From Cytophagia bacterium (GTDB lineage Bacteria > Bacteroidota > Bacteroidia > Cytophagales > Spirosomataceae), in contig REAB01000058.1 of assembly GCA_004293645.1 (NCBI GenBank), positions 1 to 64,000 on the forward strand: 64,000 bases of DNA. The letters run 5' to 3'. The position numbers and the translations under genes are program-made. Shown here piece by piece: positions 30,118 through 39,113 of this stretch; position 1 is the first letter of the stretch; every line of letters starts with the position of its first letter. Under the pieces are notes generated by a model. The model worked only from the letters and a program-made list of their open reading frames with translations. It had not been told where the DNA came from and ran no database searches.

Positions 30118-31641
30118 ATGACAAAAAAGACGACAATTTTAATAGGTTTCATTGGGCTTAAATTCTTGCTGCAATATTTACTATTAAGTAGTGAATATGA
30201 CTTGCAACGAGACGAATATTTGCATCTTGACCAAGCAAATCATTTGGCTTGGGGTTATCTTTCTGTTCCACCTTTTACTTCTTGGACATCTTATATTATT
30301 CAATTACTCGGCAATTCAATTTTTTGGATTAAGTTCTTCCCTGCCTTGTATGGCGCATTGACAATTTATATAGTTTGGAAAGCCATAGAAGAATTAAATG
30401 GGAATCTGTTTTCATTGATTTTAGGTGCAACTTGTGTTTTATTTTCTGCACTATTGCGACTAAATACGTTGTACCAACCCAATTCTTTTGATGTATTAAG
30501 TTGGACGGTTTTATACTTTATGTTGCTAAAATATATCAAAACTGATGATTTAAAGTGGCTGTATGTAGGAGCGATAGCATTTGCAATTGGCTTTTTAAAT
30601 AAATACAACATTGTTTTTCTCTTAATTGGACTTTTACCTTCTTTATTGGTTACAGAACATAGAAAAATATTTTTAAAACCCACGCTGTATTTTGCCATTT
30701 TAGTAGGTTTGGTTTTAATTTTACCAAATCTTATTTGGCAATACAATAACAATTTTCCAGTCTTTCACCACTTAAAAGAATTGGCACAAACTCAATTAGT
30801 AAATGTAAATCGATTTGATTTTTTGAAAAATCAGTTGCTCTTTTTTATAGGCTCAATAATTGTAATCTTTTCATCTTTTTATGCATTGCTTTTTTATAAG
30901 CCTTTCCAAAAATATAGGATTTTCTTTTTCTCTATTCTCTTTACTTTAATAGCCTTTATTTACTTCAAGGCAAAAGATTATTATGCCATTGGTATTTACC
31001 CTATTTATATTGCTTTTGGTTCTGTTTATCTTGCAGACATTTTAAAAGACGGTTGGAGAAAATATTTACAACCAGTTGTCATTGCAGTTACCTTATTATT
31101 ATTTATTCCAATTTACAATGTTGCTTTTCCAAATAAAAGCCCAAAATACATTGTTCAGCATTCAGAAAACTACAAAAAGTTGGGTATGTTACGTTGGGAA
31201 GATGGTAAAGACCATTTATTACCACAGGATTTTGCAGATATGCTTGGTTGGAAAGAATTAGCCTTGAAAGTTGATAGCATTTATTTAAGTTTACCGAACA
31301 AAAATAATACTCTTATTCTTTGCGATAATTATGGACAGGCAGGGGCAATAAATTTTTATACAAGCCAAAAACTACGTGCAGTTTCATTCAATGCTGACTA
31401 CATAGATTGGTTTGATTTAACTAAAAAATATGAAAACTTAATTAGAGTAAAAGAAGCCGAAGAAGTAAATGTAGAATTACACGAAACATCACCATTTTTT
31501 CAGATTTCAATTCTTGCAGATTCAATAACTAACCAATATGCGAGAGAATATGGGACAGGAATATTTGTTTTTACAGGTGCAAAAATTGACATTAATAAGA
31601 GAATTAAAGATGAAATTGCCGAAAAGAAAAACTACCGCTAA
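30118..31641 (+). CDS. GT39/ArnT-like membrane glycosyltransferase
   Basis: This polytopic membrane protein has roughly 10-12 hydrophobic segments and a C-terminal soluble part. The first external loop has DLQRDEYLHLDQANHLAWGY, where the DE pair matches the catalytic Asp-Glu region of dolichyl- or polyprenyl-phosphate sugar transferases (GT39/PMT_2), followed by SVPPFTSW. It would move a sugar from a lipid carrier to a periplasmic acceptor. The gene is far lower in GC than its neighbours and is followed by an imperfect palindrome, so it looks transferred. The ATG at 30118 gives a normal first membrane helix, and upstream codons from 30055 have no support. Confidence 0.82.
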   Translation: MTKKTTILIGFIGLKFLLQYLLLSSEYDLQRDEYLHLDQANHLAWGYLSVPPFTSWTSYIIQLLGNSIFWIKFFPALYGALTIYIVWKAIEELNGNLFSLILGATCVLFSALLRLNTLYQPNSFDVLSWTVLYFMLLKYIKTDDLKWLYVGAIAFAIGFLNKYNIVFLLIGLLPSLLVTEHRKIFLKPTLYFAILVGLVLILPNLIWQYNNNFPVFHHLKELAQTQLVNVNRFDFLKNQLLFFIGSIIVIFSSFYALLFYKPFQKYRIFFFSILFTLIAFIYFKAKDYYAIGIYPIYIAFGSVYLADILKDGWRKYLQPVVIAVTLLLFIPIYNVAFPNKSPKYIVQHSENYKKLGMLRWEDGKDHLLPQDFADMLGWKELALKVDSIYLSLPNKNNTLILCDNYGQAGAINFYTSQKLRAVSFNADYIDWFDLTKKYENLIRVKEAEEVNVELHETSPFFQISILADSITNQYAREYGTGIFVFTGAKIDINKRIKDEIAEKKNYR

Positions 31642-31644
31642 CAT

Positions 31645-31756
31645 CGTATTGGCAATAGTGGGGCTGACAGTAGTAAACTCAACATTTGTAGTTCTATTGG
31701 GCATTTGTACAAATGTTGGGCTGACGTATTTCAAATGCCCCACCATCGCCAATACG
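31645..31756. repeat. 112-bp imperfect palindrome, attC-like in form
   Basis: Outer arms (31645-31664, beginning CGTATTGGCAATAG, against 31737-31756) match 18 of 20. An inner pair, CAACATTTGTA / TACAAATGTTG (31680-31690 and 31708-31718), is perfect. It begins 3 bases after the stop of the GT39 gene. Integron attC sites have this size and position, but the canonical GTTRRRY core was not found and no integrase is present. Confidence 0.6.
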
Positions 31757-31793
31757 TAGCCGTTTTCAACACCGTTAATTATCTAAAAATCAG

Positions 31794-32717
31794 ATGCTTA
31801 TTTTTAAATTAACATATCCGCAAATTTTCAAATTTACTTATACCATTTTGTTGGCGGGGCAAATGGCTTTTGCCCAGACCAAAGATTTTACGCCCCAACA
31901 CCAGTTTACTAAAAACTGCGAAGGCCCAGCGGTGGACGCTGATGGCAACGTTTATGCGGTAAACTACATCATGGACGGCACGGTGGCCCAAATGAATCGC
32001 CGTGGTAAAACCGATATATTTTTAACTTTGCCCAAAGGAAGCACGGGAAACGGGATTCGGTTTGGCAGTAAAAACACTTTTTTTATTGCCGATTTTACGG
32101 GGCATAACATCTTAAAAACCGATTTGGCCACCCAAAAAGTGAGCGTTCACGCGCACGAACCGCGCATGAACCAGCCCAACGATTTGTGCATGGCCAAAAA
32201 CGGCCACATTTTTTGCTCCGACCCCAATTGGCAAGCCAGTACGGGGCAAGTTTGGCACGTTTCGCCCACGGGCAAGGCCACGCTCGTGGCACCCGACATG
32301 GGCACAACCAACGGCGTAGAGCTGAGTCCCGACGAAAAAACGTTGTACGTAAACGAAAGTATGCAGCGCAACGTGTGGGCTTTCGACGTGCAGCCCGATT
32401 ATAGCCTTACCAACAAACGCCTCATCGTGCAGTTTGCCGACGGTGCCATGGACGGTATGCGCTGCGACGCCAACGGCAATTTGTACATCACGCGTTGGGG
32501 CAAAGGCGAAGTAAACGTGCTTTCGCCGCAGGGAAAAGTGTTGAAAATCATTACAACCAAAGGCAAAAATGTGTCGAATATTTGTTTTGGGGGCAAAAAA
32601 GGCCGCACTTGCTACGTTACGCTGCAAGACCGTGGTTGCTTAGAAACCTTCAAAGCAGATGCCCCCGGGCGCGAGTGGGCAATGATGCAAGATTGGCAAA
32701 AAAACGAATCGAAATGA
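31794..32717 (+). CDS. SMP-30/gluconolactonase/LRE family protein, exported
   Basis: This six-bladed beta-propeller of the SMP-30 family opens CEGPAVDADGNVYAVNY with a metal-binding Glu. NQPNDLCMAKNGHIFCSDP carries the metal-ligand Asn, followed by TNGVELSPDEKTLYVNES and DGMRCDANGNLYIT. These correspond to the E-N-N-D metal site of lactonases. An N-terminal hydrophobic segment ending MAFAQ predicts export. Likely activity is hydrolysis of a sugar lactone or related ester. The stop overlaps the ATG of the GT9 gene (ATGA), although the two functions have no obvious link. The length of 307 residues is normal. Confidence 0.88.
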   Translation: MLIFKLTYPQIFKFTYTILLAGQMAFAQTKDFTPQHQFTKNCEGPAVDADGNVYAVNYIMDGTVAQMNRRGKTDIFLTLPKGSTGNGIRFGSKNTFFIADFTGHNILKTDLATQKVSVHAHEPRMNQPNDLCMAKNGHIFCSDPNWQASTGQVWHVSPTGKATLVAPDMGTTNGVELSPDEKTLYVNESMQRNVWAFDVQPDYSLTNKRLIVQFADGAMDGMRCDANGNLYITRWGKGEVNVLSPQGKVLKIITTKGKNVSNICFGGKKGRTCYVTLQDRGCLETFKADAPGREWAMMQDWQKNESK

Positions 32718-33769
32718 GTTGGAAAGCAACCACCTTACTTTGGCGGCACCGCTGGCAAAAATCAACCTATATCTTGAAGCAATCGCTGGCAGCTTTGGGG
32801 ACGATTGCGCGTTTTTGGGGTTTAAAAATGTCGTTTTTAGGCAAAAAAAAGCTCATATTGGTGGTTCGGACGGAGCATTTTGGCGACATTGTGGCCGCCG
32901 AGCCATTGGCCCGCCAACTGCGCCAAAAACACCCCAACGACTACCTCGTTTGGCTCGTAAAACCCGTCTTCAAAGAACTGGTAACCACCCACCCCGACCT
33001 CAACGAAGTTTGGCCGCAACAGTCGGTGTTGCACCGCTTGCTGGTGTGCCAGTCGGGCGTGTTCAGCGAAGTATATAACTTAGAATTTTGGCAAAGCAAT
33101 TTAGACGTTGTAAGCGGTTGTGTTCACAAAAATGAGGCTGCTAAACGCCAAGATATTACGATTTTTAATTACTTTGAAAAAGGCAGCTTACTCACCACTT
33201 TTCAGCTTTTGGCCAATCTGCCGCTGCACGACGACGCGCCCCGCGTTTATATTTCCAACACCGACCGCGCCCGCGTTGATGCGTTGCAATTGCCCACCAA
33301 AACCATCGTAGTACATTGCAGTTCAAATTACGTGGTTAAAGATTGGTCGGTGGCCAAATGGGAAGCACTCATTGCGTGGCTCATCATCGAAAAAGGCTAC
33401 TCGGTGGTCGAAATTGGCCTAAAAAGCCAAAATAAAATAGATTTAGCGGGTTATTACAATTGCTGCGGGCAGCTTTCTATTTTACAAACCGCCGAAGTGA
33501 TTCGCCGCGCCGATTACTTTGTGGGCATTGACAGTGGCCCTGCTCATTTGGCCAACGCCGTGGGTACGTTTGGTTTTTTACTTTTTGGTAAACTCAACAA
33601 TTTTGAAAACTACATGCCTTACTCTGGGGCGTATCAAGATGGCAGCAACGCCCTGCTGATTTGCCAACCTACTAAAACTTGCGCGGATTTGGATTACGAT
33701 TTCGTAAAAAACAAAATGGCGCGTAAATTTTTGACCGCTTCGCAGTTGGCTTCGGTTTCGCAAGAGTAA
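32714..33769 (+). CDS. Glycosyltransferase family 9 (heptosyltransferase-like)
   Basis: This GT-B enzyme of the ADP-heptose:LPS transferase family lies on the cytoplasmic face of the inner membrane. After about 45 basic N-terminal residues the fold begins with KLILVVRTEHFGDIVAAEPL, continues through a Rossmann domain with HPNDYLVWLVKPVFKEL, and has the C-terminal donor site FVGIDSGPAHLANAVGTFGF, the usual D-S-G-P motif. The ATG at 32714 overlaps the preceding stop. Longer frames reaching 32495 are overlap artefacts. It probably adds a sugar to lipopolysaccharide core or another surface glycan. Confidence 0.87.
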   Translation: MSWKATTLLWRHRWQKSTYILKQSLAALGTIARFWGLKMSFLGKKKLILVVRTEHFGDIVAAEPLARQLRQKHPNDYLVWLVKPVFKELVTTHPDLNEVWPQQSVLHRLLVCQSGVFSEVYNLEFWQSNLDVVSGCVHKNEAAKRQDITIFNYFEKGSLLTTFQLLANLPLHDDAPRVYISNTDRARVDALQLPTKTIVVHCSSNYVVKDWSVAKWEALIAWLIIEKGYSVVEIGLKSQNKIDLAGYYNCCGQLSILQTAEVIRRADYFVGIDSGPAHLANAVGTFGFLLFGKLNNFENYMPYSGAYQDGSNALLICQPTKTCADLDYDFVKNKMARKFLTASQLASVSQE

Positions 33770-33864
33770 TGACAATCAGTACATTACGAAATTGTTATCA
33801 TTTTGTTGGGGTAAATTGTTCAAGATGTAGCGTTTTTGGCGTATTATTGTTCCACTAAATACCC

Positions 33865-36800
33865 ATGGATAACGACAAGCCCCCTAATTTTTTACGGAAA
33901 AACTTTCCTCAAAACAGTTCTCGTGCCAATCCCACCAACAAGTGGCTGGACGCTGGTGCTGGCATGGGAAAGCTACCTCCCCAAGCCATTGACTTGGAAG
34001 AGGCCGTGTTGGGTGCTTTGATGATTGAAAAAGACGCGCTCAACACGGTTATTGATGTACTAAAACCCGAAAGTTTTTACAAAGAAGCCAATCAGCGCAT
34101 TTACAATGCCATTGTGGTGCTTTTCAATAGCTCCAATCCCGTTGATTTACTGACCGTTACCAATCAATTGCGCGAGCTGGGCGAGATAGAAATAGTGGGC
34201 GGCGCGGGCTACATTACGCAGCTTACCACCAAAGTAAACTCGGCAGCTAATATTGAGTACCACGCCCGCATTATTACGCAGGCGGCCATGAAACGCGACA
34301 TGATTCGGATTGCTTCCGAGATTTTGCGCGAAGCCTACGACGATACCACCGACGTGTTTTCGCTCATGGACCGTACCGAAAGTGGGCTTTTTCAGATTTC
34401 GGAGTCGAATATCAAGAAAAACTACGCCGACATGGGCGCGCTCATGGGCGAAGCCCTCAAAGAACTCGAACGCCGCCGTGACCAAAAAGATGGCCTTACG
34501 GGCGTGCCGTCGGGTTTTAGCGGCCTCGACCGCATTACTTCTGGCTGGCAACCTACCGAACTTATCATCTTGGCAGCGCGGCCTGGTATGGGCAAGTGCC
34601 TCGGTAAAGGCACGAAAGTAGTAATGTTTGACGGAACGCTTCGCAATGTAGAAAAGGTACAAGTAGGCGATTTATTGATGGGCGACGATTCTACGCCGCG
34701 TCGGGTGTTGTCTTTGGCGCGGGGCATGGAAAATATGTACTGGGTGCATCAAAACAAGGGCATTAGCTACCGTGTCAATGAGAGCCACATTTTGTCCTTG
34801 AAGCGCAGCCGCAACGAAGGGCCGCACCAAAAAGGTGATGTGCTGAACGTGGAAGTGCGCGATTATTTACAAAAATCAGATAAATTTAGGAGTAATTACA
34901 AAGGATATAAGGTAGCCATTGAATTGGCCGAAAAATCGGTTGAAATTGACCCTTATTTTATGGGCATTTGGCTGGGCGACGGCCACAGTTACAGTTCACG
35001 CATCACCAATATTGACCCCGAAGTAGTAGCTTATTTGGATACTTATGCCAACGAATTGAACCTCAATTTGGTAAAGTACGAGCAGTTTGAAAAAACGCCC
35101 AACTACGCCATTACATCTGGACAGCGCGGCGTGAAAACTGATTTTTGTATTCAAGAAGAGCTACGCGAATTGAACGTACTCCAAAATAAGCATATTCCTG
35201 ACGATTATTTGTACAATTCTGCCGCTAACAGGCTTAAACTATTGGCAGGCTTAATTGACAGCGATGGCCACTACCAAGCTGAGTACGATTGCTATGAAAT
35301 TACGCAGAAAAATGAGCAGTTGGCATGCCAAATAAAATACCTTGCTGATTCATTAGGCTTTCGGGTTTCGATGCGTGAAAAACGAGCTTCCATCGCTCAA
35401 ACAAGCTTTGAATCAACCGTTTATCGCGTTCGTATCAGCGGTGATTTAACCAAAATACCCGTTAAAATTGAGCGAAAGAAAGCGCGTTTACGCCAAAGCC
35501 AAATAGACTGGCGGGTAACTGGCATTGAGTTGGAGTTCGATTGTTTTGACGAATATTACGGTTTTGAAATTGACGGAAACCACCTGTTTTTGTTGGAAGA
35601 CATGACCGTAACCCACAACACTGCATTTGTGGTGTCGTCGTTGCGGAACGCGGCCGTGGATTTTAATATGCCTGTCGCTATTTTTTCGTTGGAGATGTCT
35701 TCCATTCAGTTGGTAAACAGGATGATTTCGGCGGAGGCTGAGATTGATGGCGAAAAACTTAAAAAAGGAAACCTTGCTCCGCACGAGTGGACGCAGTTGC
35801 ACCAACGCATTGACCGCCTGATGCGCGCCCCGATTTACATTGACGATACGCCCGCGCTCTCTATTTTGGAACTCCGGGCCAAGTCGCGCCGCTTGAAACA
35901 GCAGCACGACATTCAGATGATTGTGATTGACTACTTGCAGTTGATGCAAGGCGATACAAAGGGTTTTGGAGGCGGCAACCGCGAACAAGAAATTGCCTCT
36001 ATTTCGCGGGCTTTGAAAAACTTAGCCAAAGAACTGAACGTCCCCGTTATTGCGCTCTCGCAGTTGAGCCGCGCCGTAGAAACGCGCGGCGGCGACAAAC
36101 GCCCGCAGCTTTCCGATTTACGTGAATCGGGTTGCCTCACGGGCGACACCTTAATTTTGGACGCAAAAACGGGTAAAAGATGTACCATCAAATCATTGGC
36201 CGAACGAAAAGAACAAAGCTCTTTCACGACTTTGGCCGTTGATGACTTCTGGAAAATTGAACCTCACCAAATGGTGAAAGTTTTTTATTCGGGAAAAAAG
36301 CAGGTTTTTGAACTTAAAACCAAGTCGGGGCGAACCATCAAAGCCTCGGCCAACCACCCGTTTTTAAAATTGGGCGGCTGGAATCGCTTAGATGAATTAA
36401 CTGTGGGCGATAAAATTGCCATTCCCCGCAAAATTACGGTGCAATCGACCAGTAACCCGCTCTCCAACGACGAGTTGATTTTGTTGGCGCACTTGCTGGG
36501 CGATGGCTGTATTTTGCCCAAACAACCTTATCATTACACCAGTGCCGACCCCGAAAATATACAAATTGTTGCCCAAACTGCCCACAATTTATTGGGGATT
36601 AAAGCCAAGACGGTTCGGCAAGAAAACTGGGAACACCTTTATTTAAAAGCACCTTATCACCTCACGCACGGAGTGAAGCACCCCATTACGAGTTGGTACG
36701 AAAAACTGGGGTTGCAACGGGTACGTTCTTACAATAAGCAAATACCTGAAAGCCTATTTGAGTGCGACGAAGCGCGTATTGCTTTGTTTTTGAAGCACTT

Positions 36801-37791
36801 ATGGGCAACAGACGGCAACATTAGCTGGAAAAAATCGGAAGGTCGCCAAGACGCAGGAGCTATTTATTACGGTTCTACCAGCTCGGTTTTGGTGGAGCAA
36901 ATCCAGCACTTATTGTTGCGGTTGGGCATTCAATCTACCGTTCGGACGGCCGCTCAGAAAGAAAACTATCGCCCCAGTTACCACGTTCAGGTGCAAGGCG
37001 CAGAAAACCAATTGCTCTTTTTGACGTTGGTAGGGTGTTACGGTGAACGCGGGCGCATTGTGCCAAAAATGATTGATGCACTGCGGGTTATTAACCCCAA
37101 TCCCAACAACGACATTATTCCAAAAGAGGCTTGGGCTGAGATTATTGAGCCACTCAAAGCGCAATTGGGAATGAGTTGGCGTGGTTTTGCCCAAGAAATG
37201 AACGTGGCTTACAGTGGCAGTAGTTTGTTCAAACGCGGTATTTCGAGAAACCGTATGAACAGCATTGCCGAAATACTGCCTTTTGCCATTTTGAAAAACT
37301 TGGCCGAATCAGACGTTTTGTGGGACGAAGTTATCAGCATAACCGCCCTCGGAATTGAAGATGTGTACGACGCAACGGTTGACAACGTACATAATTTTGT
37401 GGCCAACGATATGTTGGTTCACAACTCCATTGAGCAGGACGCCGACGTAGTTGCATTTTTGTATCGTCCTGATTATTACGGATTTACGCAAGACGAAGCG
37501 GGAAATTCGGTGCAGGGAATTGGCGAAGTAATTATTGCCAAAAACCGCTCTGGCTCGCTCGAAACAGTGCAATTGCGCTTCATTGGCAAATACACCAAAT
37601 TTGCCGATTTGGACAGTTACTACTCGCCAAGTGCCAACGCGCCAGGGTCGTTTAGTAGCCAGCCTTCGGCCACTCAGTCGTTCGATGCGTCGGTCAATCC
37701 GCCCACGGGTGGGGTGTTTCGGAGCAAAGCCAACGACTTGGGTTCCATGGATTTCCCCCAATCCAACCCTTCGGAAGAACCTCCATTTTAA
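33865..37791 (+). CDS. dnaB: Replicative DNA helicase DnaB with two inteins
   Basis: This hexameric 5'-3' helicase unwinds DNA at the replication fork. The precursor is 1308 residues; removing two inteins (245-585 and 757-1187) leaves about 536, the normal size. Exteins show the N-terminal domain (LPPQAIDLEEAVLGALMIEK), then the RecA-type domain. Its Walker A motif GMGK-T is split by the first intein. MIVIDYLQLMQGD (Walker B) and VPVIALSQLSRAVETRGG follow, and DLRESG-SIEQDADVV is split by the second intein. Splicing must therefore remove both inteins before the ATPase can work. The C-terminal tail is Ser/Pro rich. No partner operon is seen. Confidence 0.96.
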   Translation: MDNDKPPNFLRKNFPQNSSRANPTNKWLDAGAGMGKLPPQAIDLEEAVLGALMIEKDALNTVIDVLKPESFYKEANQRIYNAIVVLFNSSNPVDLLTVTNQLRELGEIEIVGGAGYITQLTTKVNSAANIEYHARIITQAAMKRDMIRIASEILREAYDDTTDVFSLMDRTESGLFQISESNIKKNYADMGALMGEALKELERRRDQKDGLTGVPSGFSGLDRITSGWQPTELIILAARPGMGKCLGKGTKVVMFDGTLRNVEKVQVGDLLMGDDSTPRRVLSLARGMENMYWVHQNKGISYRVNESHILSLKRSRNEGPHQKGDVLNVEVRDYLQKSDKFRSNYKGYKVAIELAEKSVEIDPYFMGIWLGDGHSYSSRITNIDPEVVAYLDTYANELNLNLVKYEQFEKTPNYAITSGQRGVKTDFCIQEELRELNVLQNKHIPDDYLYNSAANRLKLLAGLIDSDGHYQAEYDCYEITQKNEQLACQIKYLADSLGFRVSMREKRASIAQTSFESTVYRVRISGDLTKIPVKIERKKARLRQSQIDWRVTGIELEFDCFDEYYGFEIDGNHLFLLEDMTVTHNTAFVVSSLRNAAVDFNMPVAIFSLEMSSIQLVNRMISAEAEIDGEKLKKGNLAPHEWTQLHQRIDRLMRAPIYIDDTPALSILELRAKSRRLKQQHDIQMIVIDYLQLMQGDTKGFGGGNREQEIASISRALKNLAKELNVPVIALSQLSRAVETRGGDKRPQLSDLRESGCLTGDTLILDAKTGKRCTIKSLAERKEQSSFTTLAVDDFWKIEPHQMVKVFYSGKKQVFELKTKSGRTIKASANHPFLKLGGWNRLDELTVGDKIAIPRKITVQSTSNPLSNDELILLAHLLGDGCILPKQPYHYTSADPENIQIVAQTAHNLLGIKAKTVRQENWEHLYLKAPYHLTHGVKHPITSWYEKLGLQRVRSYNKQIPESLFECDEARIALFLKHLWATDGNISWKKSEGRQDAGAIYYGSTSSVLVEQIQHLLLRLGIQSTVRTAAQKENYRPSYHVQVQGAENQLLFLTLVGCYGERGRIVPKMIDALRVINPNPNNDIIPKEAWAEIIEPLKAQLGMSWRGFAQEMNVAYSGSSLFKRGISRNRMNSIAEILPFAILKNLAESDVLWDEVISITALGIEDVYDATVDNVHNFVANDMLVHNSIEQDADVVAFLYRPDYYGFTQDEAGNSVQGIGEVIIAKNRSGSLETVQLRFIGKYTKFADLDSYYSPSANAPGSFSSQPSATQSFDASVNPPTGGVFRSKANDLGSMDFPQSNPSEEPPF
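34597..35619 (+). other. Intein 1 in DnaB (Walker A site), 341 residues
   Basis: It begins at Cys245 (CLGKGTKVVMFDGTL, block A), has a block B equivalent at VNESHIL, and ends VTHN before Thr586, so all standard splicing residues are there. A homing endonuclease of LAGLIDADG type is inserted: first motif FMGIWLGDG, second LLAGLIDSDG. The insertion point, directly after the Lys of the P-loop GMGK, is a known intein site in DnaB and RecA-like ATPases. The endonuclease motifs look intact, so homing may still be active. Confidence 0.93.
36133..37425 (+). other. Intein 2 in DnaB (DLRESG site), 431 residues
   Basis: It begins at Cys757 (CLTGDTLILDAKTGK), has block B TIKASANHPFL, and ends DMLVHN before Ser1188. 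LAGLIDADG-type motifs are LLAHLLGDGCI and FLKHLWATDG. About 100 residues between the second motif and the C-terminal splicing blocks include AQEMNVAYSGSSLFKRG, which looks like a small helical DNA-binding insert. The site between DLRESG and SIEQDAD is the other classical DnaB intein position. All terminal splicing residues are present. Confidence 0.93.
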
Positions 37792-37871
37792 AAAAAAATT
37801 AGCACAAACAAGCGCAATGATAAGCTACATTGGTCGTTGTAACGTTAGTAACAGCGTAAAGTAAAACTACC

Positions 37872-39098
37872 ATGAAATTTCGTTTCCCACGCTTGTTTTT
37901 TACCCTATTTAGTCTGCTGTTGGGGCAGGGGGCGCAAGCGCAGCTATACGCCTCTGCCGATTTTGACAAAAAATACGAGATGCTGCTCTCCAACCCAGGC
38001 GTGCAGATTGAAGCCACCGAGGCCATCAATAAACTCTACAATTTTAAATTTGAAGAAGCCGACGCGGAGTTTCGTTGGCTGCGCTACCGCTACCCACGCC
38101 ACCCCATGCCTTATTTTTTGATGGGCTTGTCTGAATGGTGGAAAATGGTACCCAACACCGACGACACCCGCTATGACGACCGCTGCTTGGCGCTCATGGA
38201 CTCGTGCATTGACTTGGCCGACAAACTCTACGATGAAAAAGAAGACAAAATAGAAGCCTCCTTTTTTTTGTCGGCGGCTTATGCTTTCAAGAGTCGCATA
38301 CACTCGGAGCGCAAGCACTGGACCCGCGCCACTTTTGCGGGCAAAAACGCCCTCAAATACCTGGAACGCTGCAAAGGCAAGAGCGAAATTAGCCCAGAAT
38401 TACTCTTCGGCGACGGCCTCTTTAACTACTTTGCCGACTGGATTCCTGCCAATTACCCCATGCTCAAACCCATTTTGTGGCTTTTCCCGAAGGGCAATAA
38501 ACAGCTTGGCATGGAGCAATTAGAAAAAGTGGGCAACAACGGTTTTTATACGCGCACCGAAGCCCGCTATTTTTTATTGCAAATTTATGGCTACGAAAAC
38601 CAGTACGCCAAGTCGTACGATTTGGCCAAATACATGCACCAAACCTACCCCGACAATTCTTATTTTGAGCGGTATTATTTGCGGTCGGCGTTTGTGCGGG
38701 GCTACACCACCGAAGCCGAAGCTACGGCATTGGTATTGTTGGAAAAAATAAGCGCGGGCAAAACGGGTTACGAGGCCGTTACGGGCCGAAACGCCGCTTA
38801 TGTGTTGGGTTATTACAACCAACATTACCACAAAAACGCCGTCAAAGCCAAAGAATATTACGAAAAAACGGTTGATTTTTCCACCCAAGCCAAAGCATTT
38901 ACGGCGGGCTATTATCTGTCGGCCATGATTGGGCTGGCCAAAATAGCCGAAGCCGACAAAGACTACAACACCGCACTGGGGTACTATAAAACCGTGATAG
39001 ACAAAGGAGAACGAAAATCGAGCCAATACAAAGAAGCCAAAGACGCCGTAGCCAACTTAAACAAAACCCGCCGTGCCGAGCGGCGCAAACAAAATTAA
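37872..39098 (+). CDS. Exported TPR-repeat protein
   Basis: This 408-residue protein has a signal peptide (LFFTLFSLLLGQGAQAQ). Helical tetratricopeptide-like repeats fill the rest; the clearest are NKLYNFKFEEADAEFRWLRY, LLQIYGYENQYAKSYDLAKY and IAEADKDYNTALGYYKTVID. The C-terminus is basic (KTRRAERRKQN). It ends 15 bases before the second TonB receptor, so it belongs to that operon and may be a periplasmic scaffold for the receptor system. The exact role is unknown. Such proteins are widespread in Bacteroidota and are usually annotated only as TPR proteins. Confidence 0.8.
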   Translation: MKFRFPRLFFTLFSLLLGQGAQAQLYASADFDKKYEMLLSNPGVQIEATEAINKLYNFKFEEADAEFRWLRYRYPRHPMPYFLMGLSEWWKMVPNTDDTRYDDRCLALMDSCIDLADKLYDEKEDKIEASFFLSAAYAFKSRIHSERKHWTRATFAGKNALKYLERCKGKSEISPELLFGDGLFNYFADWIPANYPMLKPILWLFPKGNKQLGMEQLEKVGNNGFYTRTEARYFLLQIYGYENQYAKSYDLAKYMHQTYPDNSYFERYYLRSAFVRGYTTEAEATALVLLEKISAGKTGYEAVTGRNAAYVLGYYNQHYHKNAVKAKEYYEKTVDFSTQAKAFTAGYYLSAMIGLAKIAEADKDYNTALGYYKTVIDKGERKSSQYKEAKDAVANLNKTRRAERRKQN

Positions 39099-39113
39099 CT
39101 CAACCAGCCAGCC

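Noticed and set aside
31645-31756. Calling the palindrome a true integron attC site
   Set aside because: Size and position fit, but the GTTRRRY/RYYYAAC core was not found and no integron integrase is present in the window.
31538-31759. Open frame running through the palindrome after the GT39 gene
   Set aside because: It is made mostly from the palindrome and the GT39 3' end, with no independent support.
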